Source of the DNA: Phlebopus portentosus
Lineage: Eukaryota > Basidiomycota > Agaricomycetes > Boletales > Boletinellaceae
Length of the DNA stretch: 64,000 nt
Assembly: GCA_037892935.1 (NCBI GenBank)
Contig: JAYXKI010000017.1
Span: forward strand, 496,001-560,000
Reading direction: 5' to 3'
The notes under the pieces were generated by a model. That model did no database searches and was not told the origin of the DNA. It saw nothing but the letters and a program-made list of their open reading frames with translations. A program made the position numbers and the translations under genes. Positions 37,627-48,234 of this stretch are shown here, piece by piece (within the stretch, counting starts at the first letter, position 1; every line of letters starts with the position of its first letter).

Positions 37627-38150
37627 TGGTTGGACCTTGAGAGCTCGCCGCTGTCGCACGTTGTCAATGTTGTTTACTGTCTGGATGCATATACTAGAAA
37701 TCGCTGGAGTTAAACACGTAATCAGGAGCTTCCGCTCTGGCTCAGGACGCACTGCATTGTAAGAGTTGATGAGGTACAGCTTTTTAGTGCAGGGCGGGCG
37801 ATGGCGACTACTCTCTAGTGAAGGTACGCCGGGTACGAGAGGTATTTCAACACAGGTTCGTTTGGCTGTTCCCTCCCCGTCCCGATAGTAGCGATCGAAT
37901 GCTGTCTACGAATTAAATTTATGTGCGTATTAGTCCAAAAGCATCGAGCAGAGATGGACAGCTTGCTTGAAGAAAGTGTATTTATTCATAGTGGAGACGA
38001 CCACGTGATGTGAACGCGTTCGCGTTCGATGACTAATTTAATCTTATCGTTGACTGACGCGTCCGACGGCATTACCGTTAATAGTATAACCGAGAGTCCG
38101 CGCCCATGGCCATGTGGGTTCCCATCATCTTTGCACATCCAATTATTGCA
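37627..38150. other. Interval between the NWD gene and the tannase relic
   Basis: The 3' UTR of the NWD gene and the former promoter of the tannase relic. No gene was recognised. Confidence 0.4.
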
Positions 38151-39780
38151 ATGTCTTTCTTGCGCCAGGCAGCATCCAGATGGCAATTTCTGGCTCCGGC
38201 TTTGTCTTTATTAGCTCCCAGCCGGAATGAAATCGACCCAGCGGCGGCTTGTAGTACTCTGCGCGAAACCGATTTGTCGAATTTAAACACGACTATCCTG
38301 AATGCAACTTTGACAACGCGACGAAAGCCGAGACGCTTGGAGTCTGCGGACCAATTGCCCAAATAAGCGAGCCATTGTGCCGAGTCCAGTTCGTCGTGAA
38401 CACGTCGAGCGTGTCTGCGGTCACGGCGGAGGCATGGTTCCCTACGACATGGAGTGGCAGATTTCTGGCCTTGGGAAATGGCGGCCTTGGTGTCTGTAAA
38501 TCTATACTTTGTTCTCGAAACTGCGATCCATCTGACGGATTTTCGGTCATAAGGCATAGACCACGACAACCTAGACTACGGTTCTTCACTTGGATTCGCA
38601 TCCGTTGCCTCAAACAATAGACATGATGGAGACTCTGGTGTCCCGTTTGCAAATAACAGTGAAATCTTTGCAGATTTCACATCTCGTGCTATTCACGTCC
38701 AGACTACTGTCGGAAAGGAGCTCGTCGCTGCGTACTATGAACGATTTCTGCGTCGTTCTTACTACATGGGCTGCTCAACAGGCGGTCGACAAGGAATGTA
38801 CGTTGCGCTGCACTACCCATCAGACTTTGGTGTTGTGCTTGCCGGCGCGCCTATCACCAACTTCAATCACCTGATGGGCTGGAGCGGTATGATAAGAAAT
38901 ACCTCGGAGCTCCCCTCACGGTAACAAAAGCGCTAGTTTCATTCCTTCACATCTTTGGGACTTAGTTTCAGAGGAGATCCTCTACCAGTGTGATGGGCTG
39001 TATGGTGTAGTAGACGGGATCATTACGGAGCCAGATGTCTGCGACTTCGTTCCAGAAACACTCCTCTGTGAAGGATGAAGAACCGAAAAATGTCTATCAA
39101 AGAGTCAAGTTGAGGCGTTACGCAATGTTTATTCGCCGTTGTACGGCTTGGATGGCGATCTCCTCGTCCCGCGGTTTGACAGGACCCCTCTCAATGCCGA
39201 TAGAGTCCTGGGCCGAGAGGGACCCAAATTATCCGGATTTTTTCGGGCGCTTCGCGCCCGAACTATCCGGACTGGCACAGGCCTCGGAAATTTGGACCAA
39301 TTTTGTCCGGATTTCGGCCTCGGGCCTCGAGAACGTACCAAATTGTCCAGATTGGCCTCGGGCTGTCTGAAAATGCAAAAAAATCACATTAAATTCGCCC
39401 TCAGCATGATAAAAGTAGTGTAGACACCAAACAGTGTATTTAATCACCCGATTTGGTTTCTCAAATCTCTCTTATCATCTCAAAAATACAATATTACGAA
39501 TTGCGGCATGTCTACAATATATATTTCCTGCCCTGTAATCCTTGTGTTCGTCAAACAAACTTCAAACCACCTGATCGTGTCGAGACACGCTTCACGTGCG
39601 GACTCACACTTCCACAAAACCTTGTAGTACCCTTGGAAGGGTCAGTTGGATGGAAATCGACGGATCTGCGCGAAGGATGCGATCGCAACTCGAGCTGGTT
39701 AATCGTTTCCTTCGGGCTACGCAGAGATTGCTTGCTATTATTTATAGTAAAAGTATTATGATATTGGCCATCTATAAATA
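38151..39780 (+). pseudogene. Decayed tannase/feruloyl esterase copy with an internal replacement
   Basis: Begins with MSFLRQAASRWQFLAPALSL, almost identical to the tannase at 825-2683. It keeps CRVQFVVNTSSVSAVTAEAW, YYMGCSTGGRQGMY, HYPSDFGVVLAGAPITNF and VYSPLYGLDGDLLVPRFD, but these sit in different frames. The first intron has lost its donor (GTGTCTGTAAATC against GTGGTTGTATGTC in the intact copy). After 39183 the gene is replaced by about 400 bp of unrelated sequence. A relic of the C-terminal coding end, matching the 825-960 region of the intact copy, resumes near 39620. The catalytic His/Cys region is missing. It cannot make an enzyme. Confidence 0.85.
39184..39600. repeat. Foreign insert inside the tannase relic, with an internal hairpin
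   Basis: Unrelated to the intact tannase. It contains a perfect hairpin at 39243-39261 (8-bp arms TCGGGCGC and GCGCCCGA, loop TTC), with ATCCGGA-type words on both sides and several CCTCGG/CCGAGG words. It is compatible with a short non-autonomous element, but its ends were not defined. Confidence 0.5.
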
Positions 39781-40409
39781 GTGTCGAAATTTTGCCCAGC
39801 CCAGGTAGGATGTGGTTGGAATTGATCTTCTGGGATAATAAGATCCAGTTCATGAACGGAATGACTATCGTAATCTAGTGCCACGAGCCTTGGTATAGCA
39901 CCAGTGAGTAGCAGCTTATTAGATAGTAGATACTCTTTGTAGATTTTCAACTTTTGCGTTCGCGTCGTCGTATAGATGTTCAACACAAGTGCCGTGTGAG
40001 TCGACGTTCCCTTGAAAACCTCTATTGAACTTAAAATTTGTATATTATTTCATTGGGAACATTTAGATCGGAGTTTGAAACGCGACGCGTCTGATCACCT
40101 GATGGGAATCACCGCTCGCTCAAGACACACGTGTTGGTTGGGCGGTCCGCTCATATCCTCAGATACACAACGGATTTCTGTTTTCCGCTGCCATCACTTC
40201 TTCCTTCCATTCATCATGATATTCCTAATTGTCCGAGATATTTATGAAGTCATCTTCTTCTGTTTCTGTGTCATGAGATCCACCTACCGCATGAAAACCT
40301 CTATAAATACTTGCCGGCCCCGGCCAGTTCAATACGAGGTTGAGACGTTCTCTGCCAGACGTCCGGTCTTATCCCCTTTGACAACCCAGAGCCCAGGTGA
40401 AAAAGAGAA
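39781..40409. other. Promoter-side interval of GH95
   Basis: No gene was recognised. The last 110 bp hold a TATA element and the 5' UTR of the GH95 gene. Confidence 0.4.
40302..40309 (+). promoter_or_regulatory. TATA box of GH95
   Basis: TATAAATA, 108 bp before the ATG at 40410. Confidence 0.55.
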
Positions 40410-43400
40410 ATGCTGGCTCTGTCAGTCGCGCCTCTGCTGATCGGGGCGTATTTTGTAAAAGCCGCACCTTCGGGTTTTCCATCATCTGGAAATGGTTTGT
40501 GGTACAAAACTCCTGGAAGTATCTGGGCTAGACATTCTTTACCTGTTGGAAATGGCTTTCTTGCTGCTATGACACCTGGCGGAACGGTTCAGGAATCTAC
40601 GCAGCTGAATATCGAAAGTTTATGGACCGGAGGTGCTTTTTCTGACCCTGTACGCCAAATTACGTTACTTTTGGCAGTAACCCGGAATTAATGGAATAAT
40701 CAGACGTATAACGGAGGAAATAAACAACCAAGTGAACGAGAAGCGACAGCAGCTGCAATGAAGTCTTTGCGACAGAGTATCTTTACAAGCAAAAACGGCA
40801 CGATTGGCGGTATGCTTGGCTTGGAGTATCTGAAAGCAGATGGGAAATAACTCAGCTTTGGATTGTCTAGATGTCGATCCTCTGATGTCTCCTATTGGAG
40901 CGTATGGAAAGTGTTTTAACGCGTCAAGTCTCATACTATTACTGAAATCACGAACAGGCTCTTATTCAGGCGCCGGCTTCTTGGTTTCAACTTTGACGAA
41001 CGCATCGCACTCTAGCATCTCAGACTATGGGCGGTTTCTTGACTTGGATACAGGAATCGCGAAGACCATTTGGAATCAGCATGGCTTCCAATTTTCACGG
41101 TACGTGTTAACAAGTCTGCAAATTATTGCGTCCTGACAATTTCGTAGCGAAACGTTTTGCTCACATCCTGCACAAGTTTGTTTTCAGAACACGTCGACTA
41201 CCGACCCTGCGGGGTTTACGCAAAAATATGCCTTCACTGAGCTTCAGGGTCTTCCCACTCCGAATATTACCTGCACTGATAATTCGACACTCCGTCTATC
41301 GGGACTGGTAGCGGACCCTGGAATGGCGTACGAGATATTAGCGAAGATTTCCGTATCTCCCGGTGGCGTGGTCAATTGCATTTCCGCCCCAAGCGTAAAC
41401 ACAACGATATCGGCAGTCAATGCGACAATCGCCGTGTCAAACGCAACCTCGGCAGTCGTATCCTGGGTCGGCGGAACCAACTACGATATCAATGCAGGCG
41501 ACGCGGAGCATGATTTCTCCTTTCGAGGCCAGGATCCGCATGATAAACTTCGTTTCCCTACTCCGCGCCGCCTCAGAAAAGTCGTACTCGCAGCTACTCG
41601 ATGACCACGTCGCGGATCTCTCTGCGACTCTGCATAGCGAATTTTCTCTCAATCTCGGCCAGGTAACTAACGTGGATGTTCCAACAGACGAGCTCAAAGG
41701 AGCGTATGATGTTGACAAGGGTGATGTATACTTAGAGTGGCTACTTTTCAATTTTGGTAGATATCTCCTTGCAAGCTCAGCTCGTGGGGTGTTACCTGCA
41801 AATTTGCAAGGTAAATGGGCTATTGATGCAGCGAACCCATGGAGCGCAGATTATCGTGAGTTATAATTTATTTCGGAGATGGTAACGATTAACTTGCCTC
41901 TCAAGATGTAAACATCAACATTCAGATGAATTATTGGTTTGCGGAGGCAACAAATCTTGACGTCGCTCAGTCATTATTCGATTTCTTGGAGGTCCGCAAT
42001 TTTGAGCATGGTGCGAAGATGCCACTGAACGCTGACGTCTTATTCGATTACCTAGAAAACTTGGGCTCCTCGCGGCGCCTATACTGCACAAGTTCTATAC
42101 AATATCAACCAAGGTTGGGTTGGACACAATGAGGCAAGTAAAGTACGCCATACATCGTCTACTCAAGTTAACCTTGTTGACACATAGCTAAATGTAAGTA
42201 TGTCCCTTGTGATTACTACTATTTCTTCTAAATTCCTTCGAGATCTTCGGACACACTGGCATGAAGCAAGGCGAAGCCGAATGGGCAGATTATCCGGGTA
42301 TGTTAACTGTTCGCAATTCGTGATCGAGGGTAGTATCGATGGCTGAATATCTGCCTAGAATCTAATGCATGGATGGTAGGGCATTTGCTGCTGGCGCTCT
42401 TTGTTTCCTGATGAGTTGAAATCCAGATGATTCATGTCTGGGACCATTTCGACTACACGAACGACGTTGCGTGGTGGAAAGCGCAAGGCTACTCGTTATT
42501 GAAGGTATTCTGCTAACGCATGATATATACGTTTGACTCATACCAGGCTCAGGGCGTAGCCTCGTTCCATCTCGACAAGCTCATACCAGACGATCGCTTT
42601 AATGATGGAACTCTTGTAGTAGCACCGTGTAACTCGCCCGAGCAGCCGCCTATAACCCTCGGTTGCGCACATGCGCAACAGGTCATCTGGCAGCTTTTCA
42701 ATGCAATAGAGAAAGGAGCCGCCGCTGCAGGAGATGATGATGAAGCTTTCTTGGACGGTATGATCTTACATTCACTACAATGGGGAGGAGTATTCTGAAT
42801 ACTGACTATTGCTCGTTAATAGAGGTAAGGTCAAAGAAAGCTCAGATGGATAAGGGAGTCCACATTGGGTCGTGGGGCCAACTTCAAGGTATGGTTGGAG
42901 CAGGGTTAGATGATAAATGCTTTGAGATGAAGATTGCTTCTTCTAGAATGGAAAGTCGATATGGACTCTCCAACGGACACGCATCGTCATCTGTCGCATC
43001 TCGTTGGCTTCTATCCCGGCTACGCTTTATCAAACTACGATCCGGACATTCAAAATTCCAAGTATTCTGTGAACGATGTCCGCACGGCTGTACAAACGAG
43101 CCTTATACATCGCGGAAATGGGACTGGCCCTGATGCTGACTCCGGTTGGGAGAAAGCGTGGCGTTCGGCCCAATGGGCTCAGCTCGGCAACTCAAGCGAG
43201 TTTTATCATGAACTGACTGTAAGCCATCTACCCTGTAATTATCATACAGCAATCTCAGCTCATTAGAAGCCGTTTCCCTATAGTACCTTATCCAGCGAAA
43301 CTTCGCCGATAATCTCTTTAGTATCTATAACCCTTTCGATCCTGTGCCCATCTTTCAAATCGATGCGAACTTTGGATATCCTGCTGCGGTAATGGTAGGT

Positions 43401-43743
43401 GACCTCCAGCTCTTTAGCGTCGTGCCTGGAATAACAGTTTTCTTGTGGGTAAATCCAGAACGCGATTATTCAAGCACCGGACGTTGCAAGCACGGATATA
43501 CCGTTGACGATCACTCTTCTTCCGGCTCTTCCTCCCGCTTGGTCGAGCGGCTCAATAACCGGCGCCCGAGTTCGCGGTGGCATATCCGTTAATATGTCCT
43601 GGGATAATGCGACGCCTACGAATGTCACCTTGACAGTCGATGAGGGAGTTTCATCGAGACAAGTGAGGGTAGTCTATGCGGGATTGGCGAAGGACAACTT
43701 TACGACAAGCGGCGGCTTGGAGCGAACGATTGTGGACTTCTGA
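40410..43743 (+). CDS. Glycoside hydrolase family 95 (alpha-L-fucosidase type), one frame break
   Basis: Secreted enzyme that removes alpha-1,2-linked fucose (GH95 also includes alpha-galactosidases). The signal peptide is [18 protein letters not shown]. Motifs in order are [142 protein letters not shown] and [14 protein letters not shown]. At least a dozen introns restore the frame, including 40810-40870, 41992-42055, 42134-42187 (GC-AG) and 42194-42242. The last two isolate a 6-nt exon. The sequence 40907-40957 looks like an intron that lost its donor and is now read through in frame. One extra C at 41551 (DPHDKL to SLLRAAS) breaks the frame and is either an error or an inactivating mutation. 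Confidence 0.85.
40907..40957 (+). other. Probable exonised intron in GH95 (51 nt, in frame)
   Basis: The 51 nt fall between GAYG and [11 protein letters not shown], which are adjacent in the family. They start GAAAGT where GTAAGT is expected, contain a TACTGAA branch-point-like word, and end AACAG. The length is a multiple of three and there is no stop, so the gene now codes an extra hydrophobic segment of 17 residues. Confidence 0.65.
42188..42193 (+). other. 6-nt microexon (CTAAAT) of GH95
   Basis: acacatag|CTAAAT|gtaagtatg. Joined to GAG before it and ATCTTCGGA after it, the exon gives [13 protein letters not shown], the continuous conserved family motif. The intron before it has a GC donor in perfect consensus (GAG|GCAAGT). 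Confidence 0.85.
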
Positions 43744-44054
43744 CTGCAGGATGAAGTTCAATGGTCACTACAGCTGAAGCAAGAAACTGCATTCATGTCT
43801 ATAATCATCAGGCTTGCATAGTCCAGTTTCAATGAGCACATAAGCTGTGGTTAGTTACCATAAATGCTACATATTGCTATGTTGCGATGGAATGAAATGA
43901 ATGAACAGGGATGAGGCCATCGCGACAGCAAAGGCAACTAGAATTGCGACGGAAGAATATCTCTTAATGGGTATAATGGAGGAAACGGATTCGGTTTCGC
44001 TTGTGAGAACGGAAATGAGTTCCTCGATTTGCATGAACAAAAGTAGAACCTCAG

Positions 44055-45241
44055 TTACCTGCTGAATACGCGAACGTAGTTGATCTCAAAATACGCCGTA
44101 TCGTAATTGGAAGGCTCTTGGATCAAGTCTGTGCATGTTCCCGAACATGTCTCTTCGTAAACCGACGCACTCCCAGCGTAATTACCACATAATGTAATGT
44201 CCTTTGAATGCTGGTATCAATGTACAAGTCATGACTTTCGTAACGGAAAGCCTACAAGAGTTATGGTCTGAACGCCAAAGAACTGGGAAACGTCACACGA
44301 TGAGTTCGGCCAGTTGGCCGTTGGCGTAGTCCAGTTATCCGGATCCGGACTGTCCTCAATGTCGCTCGGAATGCTCGATCGGTTGAAGAACCACATCTTG
44401 ATACCATCATCATTCCATAACATGGCAAATACACCGCCACCGTTTTCATAAAAATCGTCGCCATAGGAAGTTGTTGAGGGGTCTTCGACTACGCAGCCTT
44501 GATTACCGTTTGTTGCATTGTAACAGTCCGTAGAGATCAGCGTGCCGGTCTCTATGGAGGTCGAACTTGAGTTGTCCGGATGTTTGCAGCCATCGGTGGT
44601 GTGTAGTGCATAGCGGTTGTATTGGGCGAGGTTCACATTTTCGAAGATATCGATCTCTCCGTCGACGGGCCAATTACTACCTTGCAGCCAAAATGCTGGC
44701 CATACTAGAAAGCAGATAACGTGAGTGAGCGAGTCTCAAGAGGTAGTCGGAATACTGTATACCTGAGCACTTAATGAAAACGTGTCAGAATAAATCAATG
44801 AGCAAGTTTAAATGACATACTCCGTAAGGCACATGAGTAGCGTCCAACACTACCAAACTTCCTTGAGATACAGTCTCCTCACTGTACAGCTTGACGCTAG
44901 AACGCCCATACGTGCTGTTTCCAGCACCACTAGTAGAATTGTCCACTTTGATAACAGCCTTTCCATCGCTAACGTAGGTCAGCTCGGACGACATTGCAGT
45001 CTCGCGTGTCTCAAAGTAAACATTTCCCGTAGTGTTTGTGTCCGTCCCTGAATAAAAGATCCATGCATCAAAACTGACCAGCACAGCTACCTTAGCAACC
45101 AAAGAATGACCAAACAAAGGATCCCGGACGTGCTTACAATGAACTTCCTTGATACTCGGTACGTAGAGACAGAGAGGTCGCACTAGCCGTCGGTAGCAAA
45201 AACAAAGATGACACTGCGAAGAGCACGCAGAGGCAGGTCAT
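44055..45241 (-). CDS. Glycoside hydrolase family 16 (endo-beta-1,3(4)-glucanase, laminarinase type)
   Basis: Secreted beta-glucanase of the fungal laminarinase type. The signal peptide is [21 protein letters not shown]. Exons read [12 protein letters not shown] then [37 protein letters not shown]; a 7-nt exon; then [19 protein letters not shown] with the GH16 catalytic motif DGEIDIFE (two Glu, as in E-x-D-x-x-E). After QTITL an intron leads to the last exon, [19 protein letters not shown] and [13 protein letters not shown], with stop at 44055. Introns are 51 and 58 nt around the microexon. All conserved segments are in frame. The gene converges with GH95 (311 bp between stops), so the two CAZyme genes form a tail-to-tail pair. 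Confidence 0.9.
44763..44769 (-). other. 7-nt microexon (TGCTCAG) of GH16
   Basis: Minus strand: cattaag|TGCTCAG|gtatac. It codes Cys-Ser plus the first base of Val and restores the family segment PYGCSVWPAFW. Confidence 0.85.
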
Positions 45242-46070
45242 GTTGCTAAAAGTGCTGTGCGAGCGAGGACGTTCGATGAAATCTTCTCGTACATGCACAC
45301 CTTTAAATCGGACATTGGAACCTCGGCAAATGCTGCGCACTATCCGCACTGCACAAATCGAGGGTCTATGCTTTGGACTCGAGGTCCATGCACATCGCAG
45401 TGGCACTTGGCGCATACTTCGGAAGCCGAAAGTGACGCTTCGGAGCCATCCGCAGCAAACGGCCGCCAGCATGCAAACGTGGTGCGCACCCGACAGATGA
45501 TGTCAACGCGAAAACGAAGAAGCATACCGGCGACGGCTTCAAATAAGAGCATAATATTCGCGATCCGATCCCGAAAGTATCTCCGGAAAAGACATATCGC
45601 AATTTAAATCACCATCATTTCCCATGCTCGTGCCTCTCAGCAATTGACCGGCTCTCAGCAATGGTGAATGGGTTGAAGCCTCATTGCTCGGCTCAAGGCT
45701 AGCGGCTGCGCTTCAACTTTCAAGTCCGGAATCATCGAAACTCCAGACCGAAACAGGGTTTACATGCGGGAGTGGCTGTGTCGGGGCACAAAAAGACATG
45801 TGCTGTGCTAGGCATGTAATTGTTTTCAGGAGGCACATAGTACCCATGTAACATGAAATCATCGAGCTTATGTTGGACCCCGAGAAAAGGTCGAATGTAT
45901 GCGCAAAGTCAGTCGTCGTCCACGAAGGTTCGCGCCCGGTGCTATAAGGAAACCTGGAGCCGACCTCAGCGTATAATAGTGCTCTTACGTGCCTACAAAT
46001 ACGTATCAGAGCAACAGATAAGCACTGGTTCGAAAACCCTGATGATAAGAGAATCCTGCCTTCCGAGGGT
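45242..46070. other. Interval between GH16 and the site-2 protease
   Basis: Promoter of GH16 and 3' UTR of the protease gene, about 830 bp. No gene was recognised. Confidence 0.4.
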
Positions 46071-48234
46071 TTAAAAAGGCCATGCCATTCCGACAACTGT
46101 AACACACATAATTGCTATAGTTGCATATTTGAAGGCTCGTTCGATGGTAGCCTTCCGCCTTCGAATACGTCGTCTCCAGCTCCACGTCCAGATGTGCAAA
46201 GCCTGAGAATAGTCATGGATCCAGCGGACAAGCGCTGTCGTTCCTGCCTGTCTAGCACGCGGTGGCACGTAATGGTTGCGCCTATCTCCAAGTTCGATGT
46301 CGTAGTCTTCCGTGAACCCGCTCTCATCCGAGTTTTGATCGCGCGAACTCCCGAGGTAGTCGAGCAGCGCTGATAGAAAATGAGAGCCGTCGAGGGAAGG
46401 TAAAGGGAAGAGGTTGAATATGTAAAGTGAGAACGAGAGAGTTGACAGATAGCTAAAGTACAAGGTGAATATAAGGATGACCATTTAGATGAATGGCTCA
46501 GACCTGAAAAATGTCGATAATGCATAAGGAAGCCAAACAGGTAAAAAACGATAGCGAGACGCCAGCGTGCCAACCTTGACTGTTTGATCGATTAAGGTTA
46601 GTCCAAGGAAGGAACAGATTTATGATGATCAGAGCCAACCTTGATCCCACACCTCCCCATTGGGCCCGCTCCACAACACAACGTTAAACCTGCCATGGTC
46701 AGTGTCATTCTCGTCGACCCTTTCCCATAATGGCGGAGAGACCGTGATACGAAGAAGCCGAGAGGTTGCATCAGGACGAATACATTCTTTAGCTTCTCCG
46801 GTGGTCTCGTTCGGCATGGGGTTCTCATTGCAATCGGATCCGGAGAAACATCTTTGACTATGCGGAGAGGCTAGAATCGAGACAGGATCAATACAATGCC
46901 CTTGGTTTCCGCCCTGCATGGGTTCGAAGCACGAAAGTTGGGCAGCGGGGGGATGGACGATTCGCCCTGTAGCATTTGCTTCACAGCAACTGGTAGGCTG
47001 GTCTATTGCAATGAATGGACTCAGTCAAACAAGAGAATGACGTTCAGAGCACAGCTAAACTGACTGAAGAAGACATTCGCGTCAATGCACCAGCCTTCCT
47101 CTGATGGAATCCTTGGTCCTAAAAGATATCGTGTCCATATTTCTTCCGAGATGTCTCCAGTGGATCCGAGGGGCATGTCATCAAGACTAAGGATAATACT
47201 CCCAGGGGAAAGATGGAATACGAGCGGAGAACTCTGGATTCATCAGCCACGAATCATCTAGAGTATGAAACCATCTCTTACCTCTTCGACCCCAAGAATG
47301 ACCATTCCCAAATCACTGACATTCTGCCAGCCAAAGGTTGCCCACACAGATTTTACGTTAGATAGTGAAACAAAGTAAAGTAGACCCCAAAGCACGAGAT
47401 TGTGCCAGGCACCTGACGAAATGACGCGCAATCGTCCAATAGTGGACAAAGTATCCAGAGGAGCGGCGAAGGCAACGAAAGCAGATGGAAGGATGATCGT
47501 CAGAGAAGCGCCGACCGAATGAACAGGTAGTCCTTCACTGAAGTTTAGAATGTTCGTCATCCGTGAGTTCGTTACGCAAAAACAAGTCACATACAGAGCA
47601 CCTGTTATCGCATGGCCTGCCTCATGAAAACATTGTGACATGAAAAGTGCAAGCAGGATCAAAGGAAAATGCGACCACGGGACAGTCACACCGGGTATCT
47701 TCTTGAAAATTAGTTCAAATCATCAATAACATAGGAATGGACAGCACGTACTATGGCGTTGACAGCAAACCCAGACCTTTGGGTTGTAACGGGCATGTCA
47801 ATGCTTCTTTTAACGAGACCACCGTCCTGAATTCTGCTATGCGGTAGAAGCATCTCTGTGAAATAGCTTTCGCAGCTATACACAAGTGCGCCAATACCAG
47901 CAAGAAATCCCAGAATCCCGAAAACGATTCCGACATTATAGAACACTCTGAGTAAGACCTTCAAACCTCTCATCATCCAGACCTCTTCAAAGCCCTGTCT
48001 CCAGAAAACAATCCATGCATCATGTAAGCTGTTCAACGCGCTCGACCGCAGTTCCAAGTGAAAATTCCGAACACTGAACTCTAGCCCACTGCTCTTCGTG
48101 AGTCTAAACTTCGAGCTGGGTCGCCTACTCGCAGCGACAGGAAGAAGGCTTTGAGACGAAGAGGAAGAGGCACATGAACGTATAGCGTAAATAAGGACCC
48201 AGAATACGGATACGGACCACAGAAACGTGTTCAT
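46071..48234 (-). CDS. Site-2 protease (M50B zinc metalloprotease, S2P family)
   Basis: Intramembrane zinc protease that releases membrane-bound transcription factors such as SREBP/Sre1. The ATG at 48234 (MNTFLWSVSVFWVLIYAI) starts with a membrane segment. A further hydrophobic helix (VGIVFGILGFLAGIGALVY) precedes SQCFHEAGHAI, which holds the HExxH zinc site. An intron then joins GAL to EGLPVHSVGASLTI. IILPSAFVAFAAPLD, AWHNLVLWGLLYFVSL and LDDMPLGSTGDISEE (PDZ-like region) follow. A Cys-rich lumenal stretch (about 46980-46700) contains SCCEANATGRI and RCFSGSDCNENP. The last exon has NLFPLPSLDGSHFL, the third zinc-ligand motif, and ends GMAWPF. All catalytic residues are present. A role in sterol or hypoxia signalling follows from the family and is not shown here. 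Confidence 0.88.

Noticed and set aside
41992..42055. Apparent frameshift in GH95 before TWAPRGAY
   Set aside because: A 64-nt GT-AG intron after FDFLE gives [14 protein letters not shown], the expected family sequence.
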